A stretch of 30,290 nucleotides of DNA from SGZJ01 sp949372955 (GCA_949372955.1 CASIAX010000006.1:1-30290), one strand, 5' to 3'; positions 16,569 to 24,645 are shown, numbered from the stretch's first letter. Notes: generated by a model from the sequence alone, not told the origin. Translations and numbers: made by a program.

Positions 16569-17350
16569 TTCAAGTCTTCTTGTATTAGATCACTTAACTT
16601 ATTTTGATTATCATAGGAAACAAATTCTCCGTTTTTAATATAAGATATATGCCCAGTTTCTTCTGATACAACAATAGCAAGTGCATCTGTTTTTTCTGTA
16701 ATCCCTATTGCTGCTTTATGTCTAAGCCCAAATCTATTAGGAATTTGATTATCGTTGTTAATTGGTAAAACAACTCTAGTTGCTTTTATAGTATTATTAG
16801 CAATAATAATAGCTCCATCATGAAGAGGACTATTTTTAAAAAATATACTTTCAAGAATGGGTTGTGTTACAGAAATATTCATTTGATCACCTGTATCTAG
16901 TAAAAAATTCAGACTATTATTCCTTTCTATAATTATCAATGCTCCAGTCTTAGATTCAGACATGTTTTGACTAGCATTAACAATAGCGTTTATATCAGTA
17001 GCAATATTTTCTTGAGTTTTCAAGAAGTTTATTTTTTTTATAAATGATCCTTTTTTTGAAATATTTGTTGATCCAATCATTAATAAAAACTTTCTAATTT
17101 CTGGTTGAAAGACTACAATAAGAGCAATAATACCAACACTCATAAAGCCATCTATAATAATACTAAGTAGCTTCATGTTTAAGAAATCAGTAATTCTCCA
17201 GGTGAAATAAATTAGTATTATTCCTATGAAAATATTTATGGCAACTGTTCCTTTAAGTAGTTTGTAGGAAGAGTATAGTAAAAGTGCAACTAAAAAAACG
17301 TCTGCAAAATCTACTATAGAAAAGTTTAATATTTCTTTAAAAACATCCAT
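16565..17350 (-). CDS. cdaA: Membrane-bound diadenylate cyclase CdaA
   Basis: This 261-aa enzyme makes the second messenger c-di-AMP from two ATP. Three membrane helices occupy about residues 12-94 (ending FQPEIRKFL). The DAC domain follows, with the catalytic DGA motif at 178-180 (SPLHDGAIII) and the ATP-binding RHR-type motif at 210-212, read here as RHK within GLRHKAAIG. The C-terminal part ends with a regular SEETGHISYI strand. folP lies 22 bp upstream on the same strand, an arrangement often seen in this phylum, so the two are likely co-transcribed. It is tail-to-tail with the ABC exporter gene, overlapping by 4 bp. Confidence 0.94.
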   Translation of the reverse strand: MDVFKEILNFSIVDFADVFLVALLLYSSYKLLKGTVAINIFIGIILIYFTWRITDFLNMKLLSIIIDGFMSVGIIALIVVFQPEIRKFLLMIGSTNISKKGSFIKKINFLKTQENIATDINAIVNASQNMSESKTGALIIIERNNSLNFLLDTGDQMNISVTQPILESIFFKNSPLHDGAIIIANNTIKATRVVLPINNDNQIPNRFGLRHKAAIGITEKTDALAIVVSEETGHISYIKNGEFVSYDNQNKLSDLIQEDLN

Positions 17351-17372
17351 TATAAGCTAAATATACACATAA

Positions 17373-18200
17373 TTATTGTTTATTAAATTGGTTTGTAATC
17401 TTTATACATTCCATTGCTTCTTTAACATCATGAACCCTTAATATAGAAGCTCCATTTATCAGTGCTATTGTGTTTAAACAAGTACTTCCATTTAAGGCAT
17501 TTTTTGGAGTTGTTTCTAGTAATTTGTATATCATTGATTTTCTAGAAAGACCAACTAGAATTGGTAGGTTCAAAGATTTAAGTAAACCTAAATTTTTAAG
17601 CAGGGTATAGTTCTGATCAAGATCTTTAGAAAAACCAAAACCTGGATCGATAATTATATCATTGATTTTATTACTCCTAGCGACTGCAACTTTTTCAGAA
17701 AAATAGTATATAATATCTTTTAATAAATCATCATACTTATTTTTTTTCATCATGTCTTTTGGCATCCCTTTCATGTGCATCATAATGTAAGGGGCATTAT
17801 GTTTAAATGCTATTTTTAAAATATTAGAGTCATATTCACTAGCAGTAATATCATTAATTATTGAAGCACCAGCACTTAAACACTCTTCAGCAACGGTACT
17901 TCTAAAAGTGTCTATCGATAAGACTATGTAAGGAAACTCCTTAACCAATAACTCAACGGTCTTAATGATTCTATTTTTTTCTTCATCTTCAGAAACATGA
18001 GTTGCTCCCGGTTTAGAACTATAAGCTCCAACATCTATAAAGGTAGCTCCATCAACTATCATTTTTTCAACCTGGTTTAATATTGCTTTTTTATTATTAA
18101 ACATGTTTCCATCATAAAATGAGTCAGGGGTAAGATTTAAAATACCCATTACCTTTGGAGATGAAATATCAATTAATTTTCCCTTACAATTTATATTCAT
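17373..18200 (-). CDS. folP: Dihydropteroate synthase
   Basis: This 275-aa TIM-barrel enzyme joins p-aminobenzoate to dihydropterin pyrophosphate in folate synthesis. Diagnostic words are MGILNLTPDSFYDG (from residue 18), DVGAYSSKPGA (DIGGESTRPG in most bacteria), SIDTFR, INDITA, MHMKGMP, DPGFGFSKD and VGLSRKS. Length and order are normal for the family. It is first in a pair with cdaA and divergent from the DUF1599 gene. No promoter matching TAnnTTTG was found in the divergent gap. Confidence 0.96.
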   Translation of the reverse strand: MNINCKGKLIDISSPKVMGILNLTPDSFYDGNMFNNKKAILNQVEKMIVDGATFIDVGAYSSKPGATHVSEDEEKNRIIKTVELLVKEFPYIVLSIDTFRSTVAEECLSAGASIINDITASEYDSNILKIAFKHNAPYIMMHMKGMPKDMMKKNKYDDLLKDIIYYFSEKVAVARSNKINDIIIDPGFGFSKDLDQNYTLLKNLGLLKSLNLPILVGLSRKSMIYKLLETTPKNALNGSTCLNTIALINGASILRVHDVKEAMECIKITNQFNKQ

Positions 18201-18306
18201 ATTTATTTATTGATAATTTTAAAATTACTAACTTTTAAAAGTTTAATATTGAATGTTTGAAGTTTATAAAAATTTAAGCGAAATTTACGTAAAATTCATC
18301 TTAGTT

Positions 18307-18843
18307 ATGCAAAATACTATAAAACAATATGATTATGTAATTAATCAATGTAGTGAACTCTTTTCCAAAAAAATGAAAGATTATGGTTCAGCTTGGAGAA
18401 TTTTGAGATTATCCTCACTAACAGACCAAATATTTATAAAAGCACAACGTATAAGAGGACTGCAGCAAAATAATACAAGGAAAGTTGATGAAGGTCAATA
18501 TTCTGAATTCATAGGTATTATTAACTATTCAATCATGGCTTTAATACAAATTGAAAAAGGGGTAGTTGAACATCCTGATTTAAATTTAGAAGAATCATTG
18601 GATTTGTTTAATGCTCATAGTGAACAAACAAAATCTTTAATGATTGATAAAAACCATGACTATGGAGAGGCATGGAGAGACATGAGAGTTAGTTCATTGA
18701 CTGATTTAATTTTACAAAAGTTATTAAGAGTTAAGCAAATTGAAGATAATAAAGGAGAAACACTCGTTAGTGAAGGAATTGATGCTAATTATCAAGATAT
18801 AGTAAACTATGCAGTATTTGCGTTAATACATTTAAAAGAATAA
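18307..18843 (+). CDS. DUF1599 (nucleotide modification-associated domain 1) protein
   Basis: This protein is about 178 aa from the ATG at 18307, whose MQNTIKQYDYVI start resembles the family's usual N-terminus. An in-frame ATG at 18253 would add 18 unlike residues. It is an internal duplication: KDYGSAWRILRLSSLTDQ near residue 24 is echoed by HDYGEAWRDMRVSSLTDL near residue 117, each followed by a long helix. DUF1599/Nmad1 proteins are grouped by others with nucleotide-modification genes; in the Flavobacteriia they sit here, next to doxX and tpiA, and no reaction is established. The doxX-like gene starts 3 bp after its stop. Confidence 0.85.
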   Translation: MQNTIKQYDYVINQCSELFSKKMKDYGSAWRILRLSSLTDQIFIKAQRIRGLQQNNTRKVDEGQYSEFIGIINYSIMALIQIEKGVVEHPDLNLEESLDLFNAHSEQTKSLMIDKNHDYGEAWRDMRVSSLTDLILQKLLRVKQIEDNKGETLVSEGIDANYQDIVNYAVFALIHLKE

Positions 18844-18846
18844 TAT

Positions 18847-19950
18847 ATGAAATTTTTAGTTAATTTTTCTAGACTATTTGTTGGTCTTCTATTTATATTT
18901 TCAGGTTTAATTAAGATTAATGACCCAGTTGGTTTTTCATTTAAATTAGAAGAGTATTTTGGTCCTACTGTATTTAATATCGATTTTTTGTTGCCATATG
19001 TGTTACCTCTTGCAATTTTTATTGTTGTTGTTGAGGTTTTACTTGGAGTTTTTCTTTTGATTGGATTAAAAAAAGAATTTACTATTTATAGTCTTTTTGT
19101 AATGATAGTATTCTTCACCTTTTTAACTTGGTATTCTGCATATTTTAACAAAGTTACTGATTGTGGATGTTTTGGAGATGCTATAAAATTAACTCCGTGG
19201 GAGTCCTTTACAAAAGATATAATATTACTAGTATTTATAATCATATTAATGATGGGTTTAAAATATATTAAACCACTTTTTACTAATAAATTACTATATA
19301 CCATTCCAGTAATTTCTTTAGTAATATGTATCTTAATTGTAAATCAAGTACTATCACATTTACCACTAATAGATTTTCGTCCATATAAAATAGGTAATAA
19401 TATCATTGAAAATATGATAACGCCAGAGGATTCAAAGAAAGCTATATTTAGATATGATTGGCTATTTAATGTTGAGGGAGAGAAAAAAATAATTTCTACA
19501 TCTGGGAACTTTCCGTCTATAGAAGGAGACTTTATTTCTGTAGAGACTGAACTTTTAGAAGAAGGCTATGAGCCGCCTATTCATGATTTTTCTATGGAAT
19601 TAGATGATATTGATTATACGGATGATTTAATGCAAGAAGAAAACCTTTTAATTTTTGTTTTCTATAACATCTCCAAAATGGAATTAGAAGCTATTGGCGA
19701 TTTAAAAGAATCATTGAGAATAGCAATGGATAATAATTATAAAATCATTGGACTAACTGCATCAGGAAATGAAGATGTAAATAACTTTAAATCGAAATTT
19801 TTAGTTGATCTTGATTTTTATTTTTGTGATGAAACGGCACTTAAAACAATAGTGAGGTCCAATCCTGCTGCTTTGAAACTACACAAAGGAACTATTATTC
19901 AAAAAGCTCATTGGAATGATTTTCAATCACTTGATTTAATTAATCTTTAA
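18847..19950 (+). CDS. DoxX/MauE-like membrane protein (BT_3928 family)
   Basis: This 367-aa protein has an N-terminal DoxX/MauE-like domain with four membrane helices (about 1-140), containing RLFVGLLFIFSGLIKINDP and a CGC pair in TDCGCFGDA. A fifth helix lies near residue 155. Then comes a soluble C-terminal region (about 180-367) that resembles a thioredoxin-like fold (LLIFVFYNISKMELEAI) but has no CxxC. The CGC cysteines fit redox relay in MauE relatives, but no partner is seen. It starts 3 bp after the DUF1599 gene, and its TAA shares one base with the ATG of the next gene, so this is one operon. Confidence 0.88.
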   Translation: MKFLVNFSRLFVGLLFIFSGLIKINDPVGFSFKLEEYFGPTVFNIDFLLPYVLPLAIFIVVVEVLLGVFLLIGLKKEFTIYSLFVMIVFFTFLTWYSAYFNKVTDCGCFGDAIKLTPWESFTKDIILLVFIIILMMGLKYIKPLFTNKLLYTIPVISLVICILIVNQVLSHLPLIDFRPYKIGNNIIENMITPEDSKKAIFRYDWLFNVEGEKKIISTSGNFPSIEGDFISVETELLEEGYEPPIHDFSMELDDIDYTDDLMQEENLLIFVFYNISKMELEAIGDLKESLRIAMDNNYKIIGLTASGNEDVNNFKSKFLVDLDFYFCDETALKTIVRSNPAALKLHKGTIIQKAHWNDFQSLDLINL

Positions 19951-21020
19951 TGTATTTATTAAATAAATTTTTATACTCAATAATTACTTTATTTGGGGTT
20001 GTAACTGTTATCTTTTTTTTATTTAGTGTTTTACCCGGCGATCCAGCTCAAATGATGTTAGGTCAAAACGAGAATTCAGAACAGCTTTTGAATATCAAAA
20101 AAAAATACGCTTTTGATAAACCAATTAGTAAACAGTATATGTTATACTTAAATGATTTATCTCCAGTTTCAATTCACTCCAAAAAAAACAATGACTACAC
20201 TTTTTTAGAAGACAATAAATATTCTCATTACAAACTTTTTGAAACTAAATCATCTTTTTTGGTAATCAAGTTTCCCTATTTAAGGACTTCGTTTACTAAA
20301 CAAGGTAAAAAAGTTAGTGATATTATTAAAGATACACTTCCTAATACGCTTGTATTAGCCGTTTCCTCTATAACTATTGCAATATTTATTGGTATATTTT
20401 TTGGAATTATATCAGCTATATATAAAGATAAATTTATTGATAATTTTATTCAAATCATAAGTACTATTGGGATGAGTGTTCCTTCTTTTTTTAGTGCAAT
20501 TATATTTGCTTGGGTTTTTGGATTCCTTCTTAAAGAATATACAAACCTTAACATGACTGGCAACATCTATGAGTTAGATGACTTCGGAGAGTATTATGTG
20601 CTTAATTTAAAAAACCTAATACTACCATCTATAGTTTTAGGTATCCGTCCATTGGCCGTTATAAGCCAGCTAATGAGAAATGAGCTTTTAGATGTAATGT
20701 CTCAAGATTTTATAAGAACCGCTAGGTCAAAAGGTTTATCCGAGTATGAGATAATTAAAAACCATGCTATAAAAAATTCATTAAATCCTGTTATTACCGC
20801 TATATCAGGATGGTTTGCATCCATGCTTGCTGGAGCAGTATTTGTTGAGTATATATTTGGATGGAATGGCTTAGGTAAAGAGATTGTAAATGCTTTAAAT
20901 ACATTAGATTTGCCTGTAATTATGGGTTCTGTTTTGGTGATAGCATTTATGTTTATCACAATAAATATTTTAGTGGATCTAATTTATAGAGTTCTAGATC
21001 CTAGAGTTAAGTTGAATTAA
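19950..21020 (+). CDS. OppB/DppB-type ABC transporter permease without neighbours of its own system
   Basis: This 356-aa permease has the OppB/DppB layout: an N-terminal helix with TLFGVVTVIFFLFSVLPGDP, a periplasmic stretch of about 90 residues, then five further helices. The EAA loop DFIRTARSKGLSEYEIIKNH (about 250-270) docks the ATPase. It ends with YRVLDPRVKLN, as usual. Such subunits pair with an OppC-type permease, two ATPases and a binding protein for peptide or nickel import; none of these is in the window, so partners must be elsewhere. The one-base overlap with the upstream gene and the 12-bp gap to tpiA show tight co-transcription. Confidence 0.92.
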   Translation: MYLLNKFLYSIITLFGVVTVIFFLFSVLPGDPAQMMLGQNENSEQLLNIKKKYAFDKPISKQYMLYLNDLSPVSIHSKKNNDYTFLEDNKYSHYKLFETKSSFLVIKFPYLRTSFTKQGKKVSDIIKDTLPNTLVLAVSSITIAIFIGIFFGIISAIYKDKFIDNFIQIISTIGMSVPSFFSAIIFAWVFGFLLKEYTNLNMTGNIYELDDFGEYYVLNLKNLILPSIVLGIRPLAVISQLMRNELLDVMSQDFIRTARSKGLSEYEIIKNHAIKNSLNPVITAISGWFASMLAGAVFVEYIFGWNGLGKEIVNALNTLDLPVIMGSVLVIAFMFITINILVDLIYRVLDPRVKLN

Positions 21021-21032
21021 AAAATAAAAAAA

Positions 21033-21785
21033 ATGTTAAGAAAAAAAATTGTAGCAGGAAATTGGAAAATGAATAATGATTTACAAGAAACGGAACTTTT
21101 AATAAATGAATTAGTAGCTGAAACTAACCGTTGTGGATGTGAGGTTATGATAGCTCCTTCATTTGTATGTTTAAAGACTGCAATAGATTTACTAATCGAT
21201 AATGATATTGAAGTAGTTTCTCAAAATGTTCATCAAAAAAGTAGTGGAGCTTATACTGGTGAGGTTTCTGAAAAAATGTTGTCAAGTATTGGAGTTAAGA
21301 CTACAATAATTGGTCACAGTGAAAGAAGAGAGTATTTTAATGAAACACATGATATTTTAAAACATAAAGTTGATACATCATTAGAGAACTCTATGAGAAT
21401 TATCTTCTGTTTTGGTGAAGAATTAAAAGACAGAAAAAGTGAAAATCATTTTTCTGTTATTTCTAATCAAATATCTGAATCTCTATTTCATTTAAAGGAA
21501 TCAGATTGGAAAAATATTGTTTTAGCATATGAGCCAGTTTGGGCTATTGGTACTGGAGAAACTGCTAGTTCTTATCAAGTTCAAGAAATGCATAATTTTA
21601 TTAGAACTTTTGTAGCTAAAAAATATAATACTCAATTAGCGGAAAGTGTATCTATTCTTTATGGTGGTAGTGTTAAGCCTGGAAATGCAAAAGAAATATT
21701 TTCTATGCAAGATGTTGATGGTGGTTTAATAGGTGGAGCCGCTTTGAACTCTAAAGATTTCTTCTCAATTGTAAATTCATTTTAA
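21033..21785 (+). CDS. tpiA: Triosephosphate isomerase
   Basis: This 250-aa glycolytic TIM barrel interconverts dihydroxyacetone phosphate and glyceraldehyde-3-phosphate. It has the substrate lysine in AGNWKMN (Lys12), the catalytic histidine in IGHSERRE (about residue 95), the catalytic glutamate in AYEPVWAIGTG (about 169), and the phosphate-binding YGGSV and GLIGGAAL words. The length is normal. It is followed immediately by prmA, whose ATG overlaps the last base of the tpiA stop. Confidence 0.97.
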   Translation: MLRKKIVAGNWKMNNDLQETELLINELVAETNRCGCEVMIAPSFVCLKTAIDLLIDNDIEVVSQNVHQKSSGAYTGEVSEKMLSSIGVKTTIIGHSERREYFNETHDILKHKVDTSLENSMRIIFCFGEELKDRKSENHFSVISNQISESLFHLKESDWKNIVLAYEPVWAIGTGETASSYQVQEMHNFIRTFVAKKYNTQLAESVSILYGGSVKPGNAKEIFSMQDVDGGLIGGAALNSKDFFSIVNSF

Positions 21786-22629
21786 TGTCTGATACTGTAT
21801 TTGTTTGTTATGACTTCAATGTAGAGCCTGCAATCCCTGGCTGTGAGATTTTAATTGCTGAATTAAGTCAATTAGGTTTTGATAGTTTTCAAGAACATGA
21901 AAATGGAATTTCTGCCTATGTGGATTCAAAGATTTCATCAGAAATTGATCTTAAAGATATTCAAATCTTTAATACAGAAGAATTTAAAATCTCATTTGAA
22001 ATTACTCTGTTGAAAAGCAAAATTGGAATATTAAATGGGAAAGTAATTTTGACCCTATTTATGTAGATAATATTTGTTGTGTTCGTGCTCCTTTCCACCC
22101 AAAAAGTGATTACAAATATGACTTAGTGATCGAACCAAAAATGAGTTTTGGCACAGGGCATCATGAAACTACTTCAATGATGATAAGCTTTATCTTAGCT
22201 AATGAGTTCACAAATTCTTCTGTGTGTGATATTGGAAGTGGGACGGGTGTCTTAGCTATTTTAGCAGAGCAAAGAGGCGCTAATAGAATTGATGCTATAG
22301 ATATTGATAATTGGTGTTATTTAAATTCACTTGAAAATATTAAGAGAAATAATTCAAAAAATATTAATATTTTTGAAGGTGAAGTTGAGAAGTTAATGCA
22401 TTTTACTTATGATAATATTTTTGCTAATATTAACTTAAATGTTTTATTAAATGATATTTGCATATATGCTAAGATGTTAAACAAAAATGGAGTACTTTAT
22501 TTAAGTGGATTTTATAAAAAAGACATTAACAAAATCGAACAAGAAGCAAGAAGTTCTGCTTTAAAATTAATTGAAACGAAACAAGAAAACGATTGGGTTT
22601 CGTTAAAACTATCTAAAGTCAGTAACTAA
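21785..22629 (+). pseudogene. prmA: Ribosomal protein L11 methyltransferase, broken by one frameshift
   Basis: PrmA trimethylates ribosomal protein L11 using S-adenosylmethionine. The first frame (21785-22066) gives the N-terminal domain and then runs to an early stop. The family's continuation lies in another frame: VEKQNWNIKWESNFDPIYV from 22009, then CVRAPFHP, FGTGHHETT, the SAM-binding DIGSGTGVLAILA, and FANINLNVL, to the stop at 22627-22629. The two frames must join between 22000 and about 22022, so one base is missing there relative to a functional gene. Restored, the protein would be 281 aa, the usual length in this phylum. Both halves look well preserved, so the break is recent or a sequencing error. 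An ATG at 22141 in the second frame could start only a truncated methyltransferase domain. Confidence 0.88.
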
Positions 22630-24041
22630 TTTGAGCAAGGTAGTTGTGAATTATAACAACTTTCATTTAAGTCAGTTTTTTGTATTGCACCGAATCCACC
22701 AGCTACATCAATAACATTATTAAGTCCTTTTGATTTAAATATTGACGCTGCAATTACTGATCTATATCCACCTGCACAATGAATGTAATAGGTGTCATCA
22801 GAATTTAAATTATTTATTTTATCATATAAATCACTTAATGGTAAGCTAACTACACCCTCAATATGTTTATTTTCAAATTCAGCACTTCTTCTTACATCTA
22901 AAACTTTAACCTTATTCAATTTTAGTGTTTCAACAAAAGAATTAGCAGACACTGATTTGAGTGTAAACACTTCTTTTTTACTTTTTTCCCAAGTGCTAAA
23001 ACTTCCTTCTAAATATCCTATGCAATTATCGTATCCGACTCTAGAAAGTCGTGCTATCGCTTCAAGTTCTTTGCCGATTGGAGCAATTAAAAGAATTTTT
23101 TGATTAATATTTTTAATTAATGTTCCAACCCAAGGGGCAAAAGTTCCATTTAAGCCTATAAATATTGAATTCGGAATATGGCCATCTATAAAATCCTTTT
23201 GATTTCTTACATCTAGGATTATGTTTTCTTTATCTTTTGCTAGCATCTCAAAGACATTTAGATTTAATGCATTTGAACTTTTATTTAGTACTGTTTCAAA
23301 ATCTATATAACCCTGTTGGTTAAGCTTTACATTTAATGGAAAATAAGCTGGTGGCTCAGGTAAATTATCGGTAAGTTCTTTAACGAAATCATCTTTCGAT
23401 AAGGAACCGTTTAGAGCATAATTAACTTTTTTCTGATTTTTTAAAGAGTCTACTGTTTCTTTCATCATATTTTTTCCACAAGCAGATCCTGCTCCATGAC
23501 CAGGGTAAACTATTAAGTTGTCAGATAACGGTTTAATTCTATTATTAACTGATTCATATAAAATCCCAGCTAATTCTTCTTTTGATACTCCCATATATCT
23601 TTGTGCGACATCAGGAATACCAACATCTCCTAAAAATAGAGTATCTCCTGTGAAGATACAATGGTCTTCACCAGATTCGTTTTTCAATAAAAAAGAGGTA
23701 CTCTCTAAAGTATGGCCTGGAGTATGTATAGCAGTTAAAGTTAATTTCCCAATTTTAAATTCCTGATTGTCTACGGCTATTATAGCTTCAAATTCAGGCT
23801 CTGCCTTAGGTCCATAAACAATTGAAGCACCAGTTTTTTTGGCAAGTGTTAAATGACCGCTAACAAAGTCTGCATGAAAATGTGTTTCAAACACATATTT
23901 AATTTTTGAGTTAGACTTTTTTGCCAATTCAATGTATTCTGAAACTTGTCTTAACGGATCTATTACAGCCGCTTCACCATCACTTTCAATATAATACGCT
24001 CCTTGAGCTAGACATTTAGTGTAAATTTGTTCAATTTTCAT
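22626..24041 (-). CDS. Persulfide dioxygenase-like MBL protein fused to two rhodanese domains (CstB-like)
   Basis: This 471-aa protein has three domains. Residues 1-~210 are a metallo-beta-lactamase fold of the ETHE1 type: THFHADFVSGH (His54, His56, Asp58), PGHT (His110), TGDTLF (Asp133) and YPGHG (His182). Phe follows Asp58 where two-metal enzymes have His, which fits a single-iron centre (His56-region, His110, Asp133). Residues ~255-355 are a rhodanese-like domain whose active loop (IAPIGKE) has no Cys, so it is inactive. Residues ~365-465 are a rhodanese with catalytic Cys422 in HCAGGYRS. CstB-type proteins oxidise low-molecular-weight persulfides and move the sulfur, detoxifying sulfide. 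It is tail-to-tail with prmA (4-bp overlap), and small membrane-protein genes lie 32 bp upstream on the same strand. Confidence 0.92.
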   Translation of the reverse strand: MKIEQIYTKCLAQGAYYIESDGEAAVIDPLRQVSEYIELAKKSNSKIKYVFETHFHADFVSGHLTLAKKTGASIVYGPKAEPEFEAIIAVDNQEFKIGKLTLTAIHTPGHTLESTSFLLKNESGEDHCIFTGDTLFLGDVGIPDVAQRYMGVSKEELAGILYESVNNRIKPLSDNLIVYPGHGAGSACGKNMMKETVDSLKNQKKVNYALNGSLSKDDFVKELTDNLPEPPAYFPLNVKLNQQGYIDFETVLNKSSNALNLNVFEMLAKDKENIILDVRNQKDFIDGHIPNSIFIGLNGTFAPWVGTLIKNINQKILLIAPIGKELEAIARLSRVGYDNCIGYLEGSFSTWEKSKKEVFTLKSVSANSFVETLKLNKVKVLDVRRSAEFENKHIEGVVSLPLSDLYDKINNLNSDDTYYIHCAGGYRSVIAASIFKSKGLNNVIDVAGGFGAIQKTDLNESCYNSQLPCSN

Positions 24042-24073
24042 TTTCTGACTTAATTTTGTGCTAAGTTATAATA

Positions 24074-24214
24074 CTAATTGGTAAAATAATAAAAAAGAAT
24101 AGCTCCTATAATTAGACCTTTTAAAAAAGAGACCCACATTGCTGTGTAATTACTCATTTTCCAATATTCTAAATTTTTTACAACCAATTTTTTATGCCAA
24201 GTAAAGAAAATCAT
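24074..24214 (-). CDS. 46-aa single-pass membrane protein, paralogue of the next small gene
   Basis: This 46-aa ORF begins MIFFTWHKKLVVKNL and ends GLIIGAILFYYFTN. A basic amphipathic N-terminal half is followed by one membrane helix (about residues 27-43). The start at 24214 is chosen because the paralogue at 24268-24402 begins with the same MIFF(S/T)WHKK; an in-frame upstream ATG at 24325 would add residues inside the paralogue's coding region. The pair share WK(M/I)S(N/K)YTAMW, then (V/I)SF, GL(I/L)IGA and YYF. No family is recognised. The CstB-like gene starts 32 bp downstream with no promoter seen, so co-transcription is possible. Confidence 0.7.
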   Translation of the reverse strand: MIFFTWHKKLVVKNLEYWKMSNYTAMWVSFLKGLIIGAILFYYFTN

Positions 24215-24267
24215 ATTTTGTATTTTTTTAACGATTAATATTTGATTTAAATATATTATTCTACTAG

Positions 24268-24402
24268 TTAAAAATAATAAATAATAAGAGCTCCTATAAG
24301 TAATCCTTCTACAAATGATATCCACATTGCAGTGTATTTACTAATTTTCCATTTACTTAATAATTTATAAGTAAATTTTTTGTGCCAACTAAAGAAAATC
24401 AT
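24268..24402 (-). CDS. 44-aa single-pass membrane protein, tandem paralogue
   Basis: This 44-aa ORF (MIFFSWHKKFTYKLL to GLLIGALIIYYF) is about half or more identical to the 46-aa protein 53 bp downstream. The conserved sites are the MIFF and WHKK words, the KYTAMWISF segment and the membrane helix. Conservation of two tandem copies at protein level is the evidence that both are real genes despite their size. Its ATG lies 14 nt inside the 3' end of the upstream 67-aa gene, in another frame. The function is unknown. Confidence 0.7.
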   Translation of the reverse strand: MIFFSWHKKFTYKLLSKWKISKYTAMWISFVEGLLIGALIIYYF

Positions 24403-24592
24403 AATTTTTAAATTTTGTTTTAAGTTTTAATATAAGAACCCCTGCAAATATATAAGCTATTGTTTTCCATATAGTTGTTCCAGACCCTATCGTCATAACA
24501 GTAATACTAAATAGTTCTAAATCTACTTCAGAAGCTACAATAAAGCAAACGATAGCTAATATTTGCATTAATATAGATAGTAATTTTTTCAT
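24389..24592 (-). CDS. 67-aa two-helix membrane protein
   Basis: This 67-aa hydrophobic protein has two predicted membrane helices (about residues 4-21 and 40-58) joined by an ETHE-like polar loop only in the loose sense that it is short and acidic (ASEVDLELF). It ends in a basic tail (KLKTKFKNYDFL). The N-terminal MKKLLSILMQILAIVCFIVA could also be an uncleaved signal anchor. It overlaps the next small gene by 14 nt on the same strand and is divergent from the PhzF gene. I do not recognise a family. It is probably the first gene of a run leading to the CstB-like gene. Confidence 0.6.
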   Translation of the reverse strand: MKKLLSILMQILAIVCFIVASEVDLELFSITVMTIGSGTTIWKTIAYIFAGVLILKLKTKFKNYDFL

Positions 24593-24645
24593 TTTTTTAT
24601 TTTAGTTGAATAGTCTAATTTAACAATTAATTAATCTAATTATAT

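Noticed and set aside
18253..18306. Longer start for the DUF1599 protein
   Set aside because: The added 18 residues do not resemble the family, while MQNTIKQYDY from 18307 does.
22000..22022. Programmed ribosomal frameshift in prmA
   Set aside because: No slippery heptamer, downstream pseudoknot or Shine-Dalgarno-like stimulator is evident, and prmA is not known to use one.
24215..24325. Longer 83-aa reading for the 46-aa small gene, starting at 24325
   Set aside because: The added residues lie in the gap and over the end of the paralogous gene in another frame, and the paralogue's start matches the internal Met at 24214.
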